DNA of 64,000 nucleotides from Bryobacteraceae bacterium (GTDB lineage: Bacteria > Acidobacteriota > Terriglobia > Bryobacterales > Bryobacteraceae): the NCBI GenBank assembly GCA_023384675.1, contig JAHDVK010000023.1, positions 28,524-92,523 on the forward strand. The letters are read 5' to 3'. Position 1 is the stretch's first letter; each line of letters starts with the position of its first letter. Made by a program: the position numbers and the translations under genes. The notes under the pieces are model-generated. The model was not told the DNA's origin, did not search any database, and was given only the letters and a program-made list of their open reading frames with translations. Of this stretch, positions 8,325 to 15,921 are shown one piece after another.

Positions 8325-10043
8325 TTGTCGGGAATGGCCGCACCTCCGCCGGGAGGCGCGGCCGAATCCATGGGAGGTCACGAGGACTTGAAACGGCGAT
8401 ACTGGGCTGGTTTGCTGGCGGCGGTTTGGTGGATGAGCGGCGCGGGCGGCTTGGGATGGTCGCAGACCGGTCTCACGCCAAACAGCGTGTGCGCGGACTG
8501 CCACGAGTCCGAGGACAAGCTAAAGCATTCGGCGCATAAGGGGGTAGCTTGCGCCTCCTGCCACGTTGGTTTTTCCGAGTATCCCCATCCGGAGGAGGCG
8601 CCGCGGCCGGGGTGCGCGCAGTGTCATCAGGCCATCACGCGCGAGTTCTCGTTGAGCGTGCACGCGGCCGAGATCAAGAACGGCAACGAGGGCGCGCCAA
8701 ACTGCGCGTTCTGTCACGGGGAACCGCACGAGATCAAGGTTGCGAAGACCCCCGAGGCGAGGCGCGAGAGCGTGGACAACTGCGGCATGTGCCATGCGGA
8801 CGCGCTCGAAGCCTTCAACAAGAGCGTGCATGGAAAGGATGTCGCCCGGGGCGTTCGGGAAGCGCCGGTGTGCACGGATTGCCACGGTTCGCACGCGGTG
8901 GGCGGCAAGAACCTGGAAGCCTCGAGCGTTTCTCCGCAGCATCTCTCCGCCACCTGCGGCAATTGCCACGGCAACCTGCGGCTGATGCAGCGCTTCGGAT
9001 TGAACGCCAATCAGGTGACGACGTTCAATGAGAGCTTTCACGGACTCGCGGTGCGCTCAGGGCAGCAGAACGTGGCCGATTGCGCGAGTTGTCATGGCTA
9101 CCATGAGATTCTCCCCTCCACCGATCCGGAGTCGATGATCCATCCGAGCAATATCGCCGCCACCTGCGGCTCCTGCCACCCCGGGGCGGGCACGCGTTTC
9201 CCCATCACCCGGATTCACGAAGTGGACCCCTCCAGCCAGCCTGCCGCCGTGCGCTATGCGCGGCTGTTCTACATCTGGCTCATTCCCGGCACCATCGGTC
9301 TCATGTTCCTGCACCATCTGGGGGACTTCCTGAGGAAGATGTTCAGCCTGCGATTCCGCGGCAAGCTCTATCCGGGCCGCGTGATGAGGCCCGCGCAGCC
9401 CACTTTCCGCATGCACCGGGCCGAGCGCTGGCTCCATGGCCTGCTCACGGTCAGCTTCATTCTGCTGGCCTACACGGGCTTCGCGCTTCATTATCCCGAC
9501 GAGTGGTGGTCGCGGCCGGTGCTGCAGTGGGAGAAGAACTATCCGTTGCGCGGCACGGTCCACCGGATCTCGGGCATCGTACTGGTGGTGACCGGGTTGA
9601 TCCACCTCGCCACGGTGATCTGGAACAAGCGGCTGCGGGAACACTGGATGGAGATGATGCCGCGCGTCTCGGACCTGCGTGAGATGGTGGAAGGCACGCT
9701 CTGGCGTCTGGGGCTGCGCAAGGAACGGCCCGCGGTTTCCCCTCACAGCTACATCGAAAAGGCCGAGTACTGGGCCCTGGTTTGGGGTACGGCGGTGATG
9801 GCGCTGACGGGCGCACTGCTATGGGCCAACAACTTCACGCTGCAATACCTGCCGAAGGTGTGGATCGACTTCGCCCGCGTGGTTCACTATTATGAGGCTG
9901 TACTCGCCACGCTGGCGATTCTGGTCTGGCATTTCTACACGGTAATCTTCGACCCGGAGGTCTACCCGATGGATCCAGCATGGGTTACAGGGTACAGTCC
10001 GCGGCAGTTCGACGATCACGGCCACGGCGGGTCCGGGCATTGA
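8325..10043 (+). CDS. Nine-heme c-type/diheme b-type membrane cytochrome, CbcL-like
   Basis: 572 residues. After an N-terminal export segment (about 25-48) come nine CXXCH heme motifs (CADCH, CASCH, CAQCH, CAFCH, CGMCH, CTDCH, CGNCH, CASCH, CGSCH) up to about residue 287. A membrane part with several helices and paired histidines follows (FLHHLGD, MHRAERWLHG, GFALHYP, HRISGIVLVVTGLIHL, ARVVHYYEAVLATLAILVWHFYTV), typical of hydrogenase-type cytochrome b. Nine c-hemes plus a b-type domain is the layout of Geobacter CbcL, an inner-membrane quinol oxidase used in extracellular electron transfer. Start: a TTG at 8325, six bases after AGGAG (8314-8318); the ATG at 8334 is too far from it. Electron acceptor unknown. 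Confidence 0.85.
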   Translation: MSGMAAPPPGGAAESMGGHEDLKRRYWAGLLAAVWWMSGAGGLGWSQTGLTPNSVCADCHESEDKLKHSAHKGVACASCHVGFSEYPHPEEAPRPGCAQCHQAITREFSLSVHAAEIKNGNEGAPNCAFCHGEPHEIKVAKTPEARRESVDNCGMCHADALEAFNKSVHGKDVARGVREAPVCTDCHGSHAVGGKNLEASSVSPQHLSATCGNCHGNLRLMQRFGLNANQVTTFNESFHGLAVRSGQQNVADCASCHGYHEILPSTDPESMIHPSNIAATCGSCHPGAGTRFPITRIHEVDPSSQPAAVRYARLFYIWLIPGTIGLMFLHHLGDFLRKMFSLRFRGKLYPGRVMRPAQPTFRMHRAERWLHGLLTVSFILLAYTGFALHYPDEWWSRPVLQWEKNYPLRGTVHRISGIVLVVTGLIHLATVIWNKRLREHWMEMMPRVSDLREMVEGTLWRLGLRKERPAVSPHSYIEKAEYWALVWGTAVMALTGALLWANNFTLQYLPKVWIDFARVVHYYEAVLATLAILVWHFYTVIFDPEVYPMDPAWVTGYSPRQFDDHGHGGSGH

Positions 10044-10074
10044 TCAGGCCAATTCGAGTCTGGAGGTTTCCACG

Positions 10075-11493
10075 ATGAAAGCGTTCCGTGAATGGCTGCG
10101 GCCGGTGGTGTATTTCGGGAGCAACTGGATCAGCCTGACCGGCGTGGTGCTGGTGACCACGGCCGCCATCCTGTGGATCTTTCTGCTGCCCAGTTTCTTG
10201 CGCGGCGGTTCCGGCGATCCGTATATCGGCATCCTGCAGTTCATGGTGTTGCCGGGGGTGTTCTTCGCCGGTCTGGGTTTGATGCCTCTGGGCATTTGGT
10301 GGAAGAAACGCCATACGGGTCAATTGCCCGAAGTGTTCCCTCCGGTGGACTTCGGCAACGCGCGTTTCCGGAAGCTGCTGACCTTCGTGGGCGTGGCGAC
10401 GGTGCTGAACGTGGTTATCGGGGCGCAGTTGTTGTACAGCGCGGTAAACCACATGGAGACGGTGAGCTTTTGCGGCGAGACGTGTCACACGGTGATGAAG
10501 CCCGAGTTCACGGCCTACCAGCATTCGCCGCACGCCCGTGTGGCCTGTGTGAGTTGCCATATCGGACCGGGGGCCAACTGGTTTGTGAAGAGCAAGATTT
10601 CGGGCGCATGGCAGGTGATCTCGGTGACCTTCAAGCTGTACGAAACGCCCATCCCGACGCCGGTGCGGGATTTGCGTCCCGCGCGGGAGACGTGCGAGGT
10701 CTGCCACTGGCCGCAGAAATTCGGCGGTAACCGGATTCGCGTGATCAGCCATTACGCCGAGGACGAAGCCAACACCGAATCGAAAACTGTGCTGCTGATG
10801 CGCATCGGCGGGGGAACGGGCTACGAAGGCATTCACGGCGCGCACATGGGGCCGGGCGTCGAAATGCGCTATGCCCACAAGGACTACAAGCGCGAGGACA
10901 TTCCCTGGGTTGAATACACGCGCAACGCGGAGCGCCGCGTGTACAAGGGTGAAGGTTACGAGGCCGATGGTCCCGGCAATCTGCCCGTGCGCGTGATGGA
11001 CTGCATCGACTGCCACACGCGGCCGTCGCACACCTTTGAACTTCCGGCCCGCGCGCTGGACCACGCAATCAGCGAAGGCCGCATTTCGCGCGCGCTGCCG
11101 TTTGTCCGCAAGGTGGGCATGGAAGCGCTGCAGGGCGAGTACGCGACAACGGAAGAGAGCGAACGCGAAGTTCCCGCGAAATTCATCCGCTATTACGAGC
11201 AGAATTATCCGGAAATTTATCGTACACGCCGTGCCGAAGTGGAGCGTGGAGCGCAAGAGGTGCTGGCCGTTTACAGCCGCAATGTGTTCCCCGAGATGAA
11301 AGTCACCTGGGGCGCCTATCCCAACCATATCGGCCACACGGACTTCGCCGGCTGTTTCCGCTGCCACGATGAGCGCGAATCCAACCGGGACGAGCGGACC
11401 ATCACCATGGATTGCAACACCTGCCACGTGATGCTGGCCACCGAGGAAGAGAATCCGAAGGTGCTGGCCGACCTCGGGCTCAGTCCGGAATGA
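10075..11493 (+). CDS. Six-heme NapC/NirT-type membrane cytochrome c
   Basis: 472 residues. Three hydrophobic helices (about 18-40, 55-75, 100-122) precede a periplasmic region with five CXXCH motifs (CVSCH, CEVCH, CIDCH, CFRCH, CNTCH) and one CX3CH motif (CGETCH, in SFCGETCHTVM). That first motif with HSPHARVACVSCH is the signature of NapC/NirT-like quinol dehydrogenases of Geobacter type. It would take electrons from quinol and pass them to periplasmic carriers. A GGAGG eight bases before the ATG and a 31-base gap from the preceding cytochrome gene indicate one operon. No terminal reductase (nitrate, nitrite, fumarate) is encoded nearby. Confidence 0.85.
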   Translation: MKAFREWLRPVVYFGSNWISLTGVVLVTTAAILWIFLLPSFLRGGSGDPYIGILQFMVLPGVFFAGLGLMPLGIWWKKRHTGQLPEVFPPVDFGNARFRKLLTFVGVATVLNVVIGAQLLYSAVNHMETVSFCGETCHTVMKPEFTAYQHSPHARVACVSCHIGPGANWFVKSKISGAWQVISVTFKLYETPIPTPVRDLRPARETCEVCHWPQKFGGNRIRVISHYAEDEANTESKTVLLMRIGGGTGYEGIHGAHMGPGVEMRYAHKDYKREDIPWVEYTRNAERRVYKGEGYEADGPGNLPVRVMDCIDCHTRPSHTFELPARALDHAISEGRISRALPFVRKVGMEALQGEYATTEESEREVPAKFIRYYEQNYPEIYRTRRAEVERGAQEVLAVYSRNVFPEMKVTWGAYPNHIGHTDFAGCFRCHDERESNRDERTITMDCNTCHVMLATEEENPKVLADLGLSPE

Positions 11494-11553
11494 CCGGCCA
11501 GGCTCTTGCCTTCAAGTCCGGGGCTGCGATAGAGAGGAGTTGGGAGGTGTGCT

Positions 11554-12420
11554 ATGCCGCTCAGCCATATTCTTGTTCCTGTTGATTTCTCCGAACGCAG
11601 CACCGGCGCAACGCGGTATGCCGAGGCCATCATGCGGTTGTTCAACAGCCGCCTGACCCTGCTTCATGTTCTGCCGCCGCCTCATTACGAGTTCGGGGCG
11701 ATGGAGGTGGGCGGTTCCGTGCTCGAAGAGTTATTCAAGAACCGCTCCGAGCAGGCCCAGCGGGACATCGATGCCTTTCTCGCCGATGAATTGCCCGCGG
11801 ACCGCACCCGCCGTCTGCTAGTGGAAGGCGATCCCGCCGCGCAGATCATCAAAATCACCCATGACGAGCAGGCCGGCCTCATCGTCATGCCGACGCACGG
11901 ATACGGTCCCTTCCGCCGCTTCATCCTGGGGTCGGTCACCGCGAAGGTGCTGCATGACGCCGATTGTCCCGTTTGGACGGGCGTGCATCTCGAGGCGGAA
12001 TCGGTCGAGGAGATTCAGTTTCGCAAGGTCGTGGCGGCGCTCGATCTCGGCCAGCAGAGCGAACGCACGCTCATGTGGGCTTCGCGCTTCGCCGAGGGTG
12101 TGGGCGCGCAGCTAAGTCTGGTGCACGCCACGCCGAATCTCGAAGGGCAGGCCGGCGAGTACTTCGACCCGGACTGGCGCAAGCACATCGAGGCTCAGGT
12201 TCGCGAGCAGGTGGATGCCTTGCAGCAGCGGCTGGGCACCCATGCGCCGCTGCTGGTGGATTCCGGCGACGCCGCCAACGTGGTCTGTCAGCTTGCTCAG
12301 GAGGCCGGCGCCGACCTGCTGGTGATCGGGCGGGGATCGGCGGCGGGCGTCTTCGGCCGCCTGCGCGCCAACGCGTATTCGATCATAAGACAGTCGAATT
12401 GTCCGGTGGTCAGCGTCTAG
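11554..12420 (+). CDS. Universal stress protein with two UspA domains
   Basis: 288 residues: two tandem UspA domains, about 1-145 (ILVPVDFSERS, GLIVMPTHGYGPFRRFILGSVTAKVL) and 152-288 (VVAALDLGQQSE, LLVIGRGSA). The first carries the Gly-rich ATP-binding loop before SVT; the second is weaker. Such proteins bind nucleotide and help cells survive energy or redox stress. GGAGG lies shortly before the ATG. It lies 60 bases after the cytochrome operon on the same strand, so it could share its transcript and expression under electron-acceptor limitation (inference). Confidence 0.85.
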   Translation: MPLSHILVPVDFSERSTGATRYAEAIMRLFNSRLTLLHVLPPPHYEFGAMEVGGSVLEELFKNRSEQAQRDIDAFLADELPADRTRRLLVEGDPAAQIIKITHDEQAGLIVMPTHGYGPFRRFILGSVTAKVLHDADCPVWTGVHLEAESVEEIQFRKVVAALDLGQQSERTLMWASRFAEGVGAQLSLVHATPNLEGQAGEYFDPDWRKHIEAQVREQVDALQQRLGTHAPLLVDSGDAANVVCQLAQEAGADLLVIGRGSAAGVFGRLRANAYSIIRQSNCPVVSV

Positions 12421-12429
12421 AATCGGTTT

Positions 12430-13239
12430 ATGCGAATCCTGGTGCTTTTGTCTCTCCTGGTGCTGCCGCTGGGCGCCGGAACCGCTACGCTGGATGGCGC
12501 GAAGATTCACTACACGGCCGCGGGGCAGGGTAAGGAAGCGATCGTCCTGATCCATGGCTGGACCTGTGATCACACCCTTTGGGAACCCCAGATCGCGGCG
12601 CTCTCGCGCCGCTACCGCGTGCTGGCCTTGGACCTGCCCGGGCACGGCCGCAGCGATCCCGCGCCGGATTATTCGATGAAGCGCTTCGCGCGCGCGGCCG
12701 AGGCGGTGATGCGGCAGGAGAAGATTCCCCGCGCCCTTCTCGCCGGCCATTCCATGGGCGGGGCGGTGATGCTCGAGTTCGCGCGCCTGTTTCCAGCGAA
12801 GGTGGTCGCGATCGTGGCCGTGGACGCGATGTTTCCCGACTCGGCTGCCGCCGCCACGCTCACCGATTTCGCCGCGCGTTTTTCCGCGCCCGATGCGCAG
12901 GCGCAGCGCGAGAAGATGGTGCGCGGCATGTTCACCCCGGCCACCACACCGGAGGTGCGCGCGAAGATTGAGAAAGTCATGCTCGGGGCGCCGGGGGAGA
13001 CCGCGGCCGGCGCGATGAAGGGGATCGCGGATCCGGATGTCTGGCGTGACGACGTCATCGACGTTCCCTTCCTGCAAATCGCCGCCGCCTCCAGTACCTA
13101 TCTGACCGAGGAAGCCATGAAGCGCCGCTTCCCGCGCGCTCAGTTTGTCCGTGTGCCCGGCACCGGCCACTTCCTCCAGTTGGAAAGGCCGGAACAGGTA
13201 AACGAAGTCCTTCTCGACTGGCTCGCGAAGCTGCGTTAA
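12430..13239 (+). CDS. Alpha/beta hydrolase, exported
   Basis: 269 residues with an N-terminal signal sequence (MRILVLLSLLVLPLGAGT). Alpha/beta fold: oxyanion region IHGWTCDH (41-48), DLPGHGRSD, nucleophile elbow GHSMGG with Ser108, and the late His in GTGHFLQLERPEQV (about 249). An acidic residue after strand six completes the triad. Substrate unknown; esterase or lactonase are possible. It starts ten bases after the universal stress gene. Its last bases overlap the convergent dihydroorotate dehydrogenase-like gene. Confidence 0.8.
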   Translation: MRILVLLSLLVLPLGAGTATLDGAKIHYTAAGQGKEAIVLIHGWTCDHTLWEPQIAALSRRYRVLALDLPGHGRSDPAPDYSMKRFARAAEAVMRQEKIPRALLAGHSMGGAVMLEFARLFPAKVVAIVAVDAMFPDSAAAATLTDFAARFSAPDAQAQREKMVRGMFTPATTPEVRAKIEKVMLGAPGETAAGAMKGIADPDVWRDDVIDVPFLQIAAASSTYLTEEAMKRRFPRAQFVRVPGTGHFLQLERPEQVNEVLLDWLAKLR

Positions 13240-14351
13240 ATTTCGTGGTCCGCGCCCACTGCCTCCGCAGCGCTGCGATAACCATCGCGCGCCAGCATGC
13301 CGCATAGATCTTCGCAGATCTGCCGGACCACGCCGGGTCCCCGGAACACCATGGCGGTGAGCAGTTGGACAAGGCTCGCGCCGAGACGGATTTTGCGGTA
13401 GGCGTCCTGAGCGGTGAAGATCCCGCCGGCCGCGACCAGCTTGTAGCGTTTCCGGTCCATGCGCGTGTAGAGATCGCGCAGGGTTTGGTTGATCGCGGCT
13501 TCGGCGGGCTTGCCGGAAACCGCCCCGGGCATCGAGCGCAGCCGCCCGGCCGGTGTCGTCAGGCCTGGGGGCTTGCCCGGCGGCAGGTTGACCGCGAATC
13601 CGGAGACGAACCGGACCTGCGCCACGGCATCCAGAAACGCGTCCATCGCGGCAAGGTCCGGAAAGGGGGCCACCTTCAAGAGCACTGGGCGCATGGGGCG
13701 CAGATCGTCCACGGCGGCAAGCATCCGCCGGAGACGGCCCGCATTGGACACAAACGCGCAGCCGTCCGGCGTATTCGGACAGCTCAAGTTCAGCACCAGG
13801 TAGTTGGCGTAGGGTTCCAGCCGCCGCAGGCTGGTGAGGTAATCGCCGATGATCGCTTCTTCGGTTTCGGGGGGCGCGCCCGGCCCGCGGTTGGTGTTCA
13901 CCAGGTTGACGCCAAGCGGCACGCGAAGGGCTGTGTTCGCCAGCCGCTGCGCCACGGCATCGGCGCCGTCGTTCGGCAGGCCGTAATTCACGACAATCCC
14001 CTGGTCGGAAGGGATGCGAAACAGGCGCGGCTTGGGGTTCCCAAGGCTGCGCTCGGCTGAAATCGAACCGATCTCGATGTGGCTGAACCCGAGCGCCTCC
14101 CAGAAGGGGATGGCCCGGCCGCTTTTGTCAAAGCCGGCAGCCAGGCCCAGTGGATGAGGGAAGCGCAGGCCGAATACGTTAGTGGCCAGAGCCGGAAACT
14201 CGCGGCAAAACAGGGCTTCGGCCAGCCTGCGTGACGGTCCGAGGGCGCCCGCCGACCCGGCGAAACGGATCGCCCGGTCATGCACGCGCTCCGCATCGAA
14301 ACGGAACAGGACCGGCTGCAACAGGCCCCGGTAGATGGCGTCAACCAGCAT
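13236..14351 (-). CDS. pyrD: Dihydroorotate dehydrogenase-like flavoprotein (class 2 architecture)
   Basis: 371 residues with the class 2 layout: an N-terminal helical segment (LLQPVLFRFDAERVHDRAIR) for membrane/quinone binding and a TIM barrel (HPLGLAAGFDKSG, HIEIGSISAE, LGVNL, LKVAPF, SGKPAE, LVAAGGI, LGASLVQLLTAMVF). It would oxidise dihydroorotate to orotate in pyrimidine synthesis. Oddities: the catalytic motif reads NLSCPNT with Cys191, as in class 1 enzymes, where class 2 has Ser; the substrate loop usually NRMGFNN reads NYGLPND; the later NTT is replaced by NLP. So it may be a divergent pyrD or a related enzyme with another substrate. No other pyr gene is near. Confidence 0.7.
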   Translation of the reverse strand: MLVDAIYRGLLQPVLFRFDAERVHDRAIRFAGSAGALGPSRRLAEALFCREFPALATNVFGLRFPHPLGLAAGFDKSGRAIPFWEALGFSHIEIGSISAERSLGNPKPRLFRIPSDQGIVVNYGLPNDGADAVAQRLANTALRVPLGVNLVNTNRGPGAPPETEEAIIGDYLTSLRRLEPYANYLVLNLSCPNTPDGCAFVSNAGRLRRMLAAVDDLRPMRPVLLKVAPFPDLAAMDAFLDAVAQVRFVSGFAVNLPPGKPPGLTTPAGRLRSMPGAVSGKPAEAAINQTLRDLYTRMDRKRYKLVAAGGIFTAQDAYRKIRLGASLVQLLTAMVFRGPGVVRQICEDLCGMLARDGYRSAAEAVGADHEI

Positions 14352-14385
14352 GGGCTTGCTGCAGCCAGTCTATCCCAAAGCGCCG

Positions 14386-14877
14386 CTAATGCTTGAGTTT
14401 TTCGAGTTCGTTCAGGCTCAGCGGCGGTTTGGCTCTCATGTCCTTGACGATGGAAAGCACGCGCGGGGAGGGGTCGTAGAGCCTCACGAGTTCATCGGTG
14501 ATGTCCACGACCACGACGCCCGGACCCGAGTAGTCGCATTCGGCGGCGATCACCTGGACGCCCGCGCGGGCCGCGGCCTCGGGCAATCGATCCCTTACGG
14601 GAATCAGGAGTTCGCCCACCGGGACCCGGCTGAAGCCCTGGCGATGAAGCTGGCGCTGCTGAGCCTGGCCCCAATCGTCGAGGGCCTTCGCTCGTGCGGT
14701 GTCGCCCGCCGCCTTGGCGGCCTCCAACTCCTTCTTCTTCTCATGGATCAGGTTTTGAAAGTGACCGGAGTGGGTGTAAGCCACGGCGATGGCGCGGGAA
14801 TCATAGACCCCGACGCGGATGGGCGGCTGGGCCGCGAGCGGCGCCGCCAGAATGCTGAGAGTGATCAATAAACGCAT
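14386..14877 (-). CDS. Secreted protein of unknown function
   Basis: 163 residues from the ATG at 14877, chosen because AGGAG sits eight bases upstream; a longer frame begins at 14913. Signal peptide MRLLITLSILAAPLAA, then a mature part with a charged helix (HEKKKELEAAKAAGDTARAKALDDWGQ) and an alpha/beta-like second half (VQVIAAECDYSGPGVVVVDITDELV). The overall pattern faintly recalls OmpH/Skp-like chaperones (signal, helix, VGVYDSRAIAVAY), but I cannot assign it. It is downstream of the membrane winged-helix regulator on the same strand. Confidence 0.65.
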   Translation of the reverse strand: MRLLITLSILAAPLAAQPPIRVGVYDSRAIAVAYTHSGHFQNLIHEKKKELEAAKAAGDTARAKALDDWGQAQQRQLHRQGFSRVPVGELLIPVRDRLPEAAARAGVQVIAAECDYSGPGVVVVDITDELVRLYDPSPRVLSIVKDMRAKPPLSLNELEKLKH

Positions 14878-14929
14878 CGAAATGCTCCTTTCTGACGGCA
14901 TTTTGCGGCACAAACACGCAAGAAAGAGC

Positions 14930-14965
14930 TTCGGAAACCCTTCGGAAACCCTGATTCAGGGTTTC
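14930..14965 (-). repeat. Palindrome and tandem 11-mer at the end of the regulator gene
   Basis: Two adjacent copies of TTCGGAAACCC (14930-14940 and 14941-14951, plus strand) run into a perfect palindrome with ten-base arms GAAACCCTGA / TCAGGGTTTC (14945-14954 and 14956-14965, one base between). The palindrome includes the stop codon of the winged-helix gene. It may be a weak terminator/attenuator or an operator for the gene at 14877. Confidence 0.5.
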
Positions 14966-15795
14966 GCGAGCACCAGCCGGTCGCGAAGGCGGGCCGCGAT
15001 GGCCCGGGCCGCATCCCGCTGGGCGGCTGAGTTGCCGGAGGAAGGGTACGTAAGCGATTCCGCCCAGACGAGCTTGCCGGAGTGGACGTCGGCCAGCCGC
15101 GCGGTGATGCGCAGTTCATCTTCCGCTTCCTGAATCGTGCCTTCAAGAATCACGTCAAGTCCGAGCAGCCTGGCCATGATTCCAGAGGGGATACCGAGCC
15201 GCCGGTAGCGGCCGACCGTGGTGGGTGAGATGACGCGGATGCCGCCCGCGCGCATCAGTTCGGCCACGGTCAATTCGTTCAAGGCAGGTGCGTAGCCCGG
15301 CGGAAGCGTTTTTGAATCAATCACTTCGAAGGGGAGAGCAGCCATTTGCGCCATGCGTTGTCCGTGCGGCAGGTAGCGGGATGGAAGATAGAATTGCCAC
15401 CAGATGAACAGCAGGGCGAGCAGGACGGCGGCGGCGAAAGCCCAACGGCGGCGCGCTCTCGGCGGGGGTGCGGCGGCGGCGAAACGGTATCCCCGGCGGG
15501 GGATGGTTTCGATGTAGCGGGGGGAGTCTCCTTCGTCGCCAAGCGCCTTACGAAGAATGGAGATATTGCGGGCAAGGCCGATCTCTTCGACGGTGGTACC
15601 GGGCCACACCAACCGCAGCAGGTCGCCCTTTTCCACGACGCGTCCGCGATTCTCGATCAGGACGTGCAGCATGTCCGCCGCCTTGGGAACCAGCGCGACG
15701 GGCTGCCCGCCGCGGAAGAGCTGGCGCTGGGTGGGATCGTAGCGGAAAGGGCCAAACTCGTACTGTGACGGCGTGGGTGTGCGGGACGCGGGCAC
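14956..15795 (-). CDS. Membrane-anchored winged-helix regulator (CadC/ToxR type)
   Basis: 279 residues. Residues about 12-108 form an OmpR/PhoB-type winged helix (FGPFRYDPTQRQLFRGG, LLRLVWPGTTVEE, RNISILRKALGD, YIETIPRRGYRF). One membrane helix follows (about 116-135, WAFAAAVLLALLFIWWQF). The outside domain (140-279) resembles the FlgO/TolB-N-like domain fused to such regulators in acidobacteria (AQMAALPFEVID, LTVAELMRAGGIRVISPTTV, VILEGTIQEAEDELRITARL). The protein would bind DNA while anchored in the membrane and sense an envelope signal. Its targets may be the secreted gene just downstream or the divergent TonB-like gene. Confidence 0.8.
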   Translation of the reverse strand: MPASRTPTPSQYEFGPFRYDPTQRQLFRGGQPVALVPKAADMLHVLIENRGRVVEKGDLLRLVWPGTTVEEIGLARNISILRKALGDEGDSPRYIETIPRRGYRFAAAAPPPRARRRWAFAAAVLLALLFIWWQFYLPSRYLPHGQRMAQMAALPFEVIDSKTLPPGYAPALNELTVAELMRAGGIRVISPTTVGRYRRLGIPSGIMARLLGLDVILEGTIQEAEDELRITARLADVHSGKLVWAESLTYPSSGNSAAQRDAARAIAARLRDRLVLAKP

Positions 15796-15921
15796 GGTTT
15801 GATTGTATGACGGTGTCCGGAGCCGATGCCGTGGCTGTGGTATTCAGGTAGGAGTGGAGCGTTAATCCCGAGGGGCCCAGACCGCCGGTGGATGGAGGCA
15901 GCAACGGGTCTCCTGGATACG

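Noticed and set aside
9985..11427. Minus-strand open frame of 480 codons
   Set aside because: Antisense to the six-heme cytochrome gene, with no domain and a His/Arg-rich composition typical of shadow frames.
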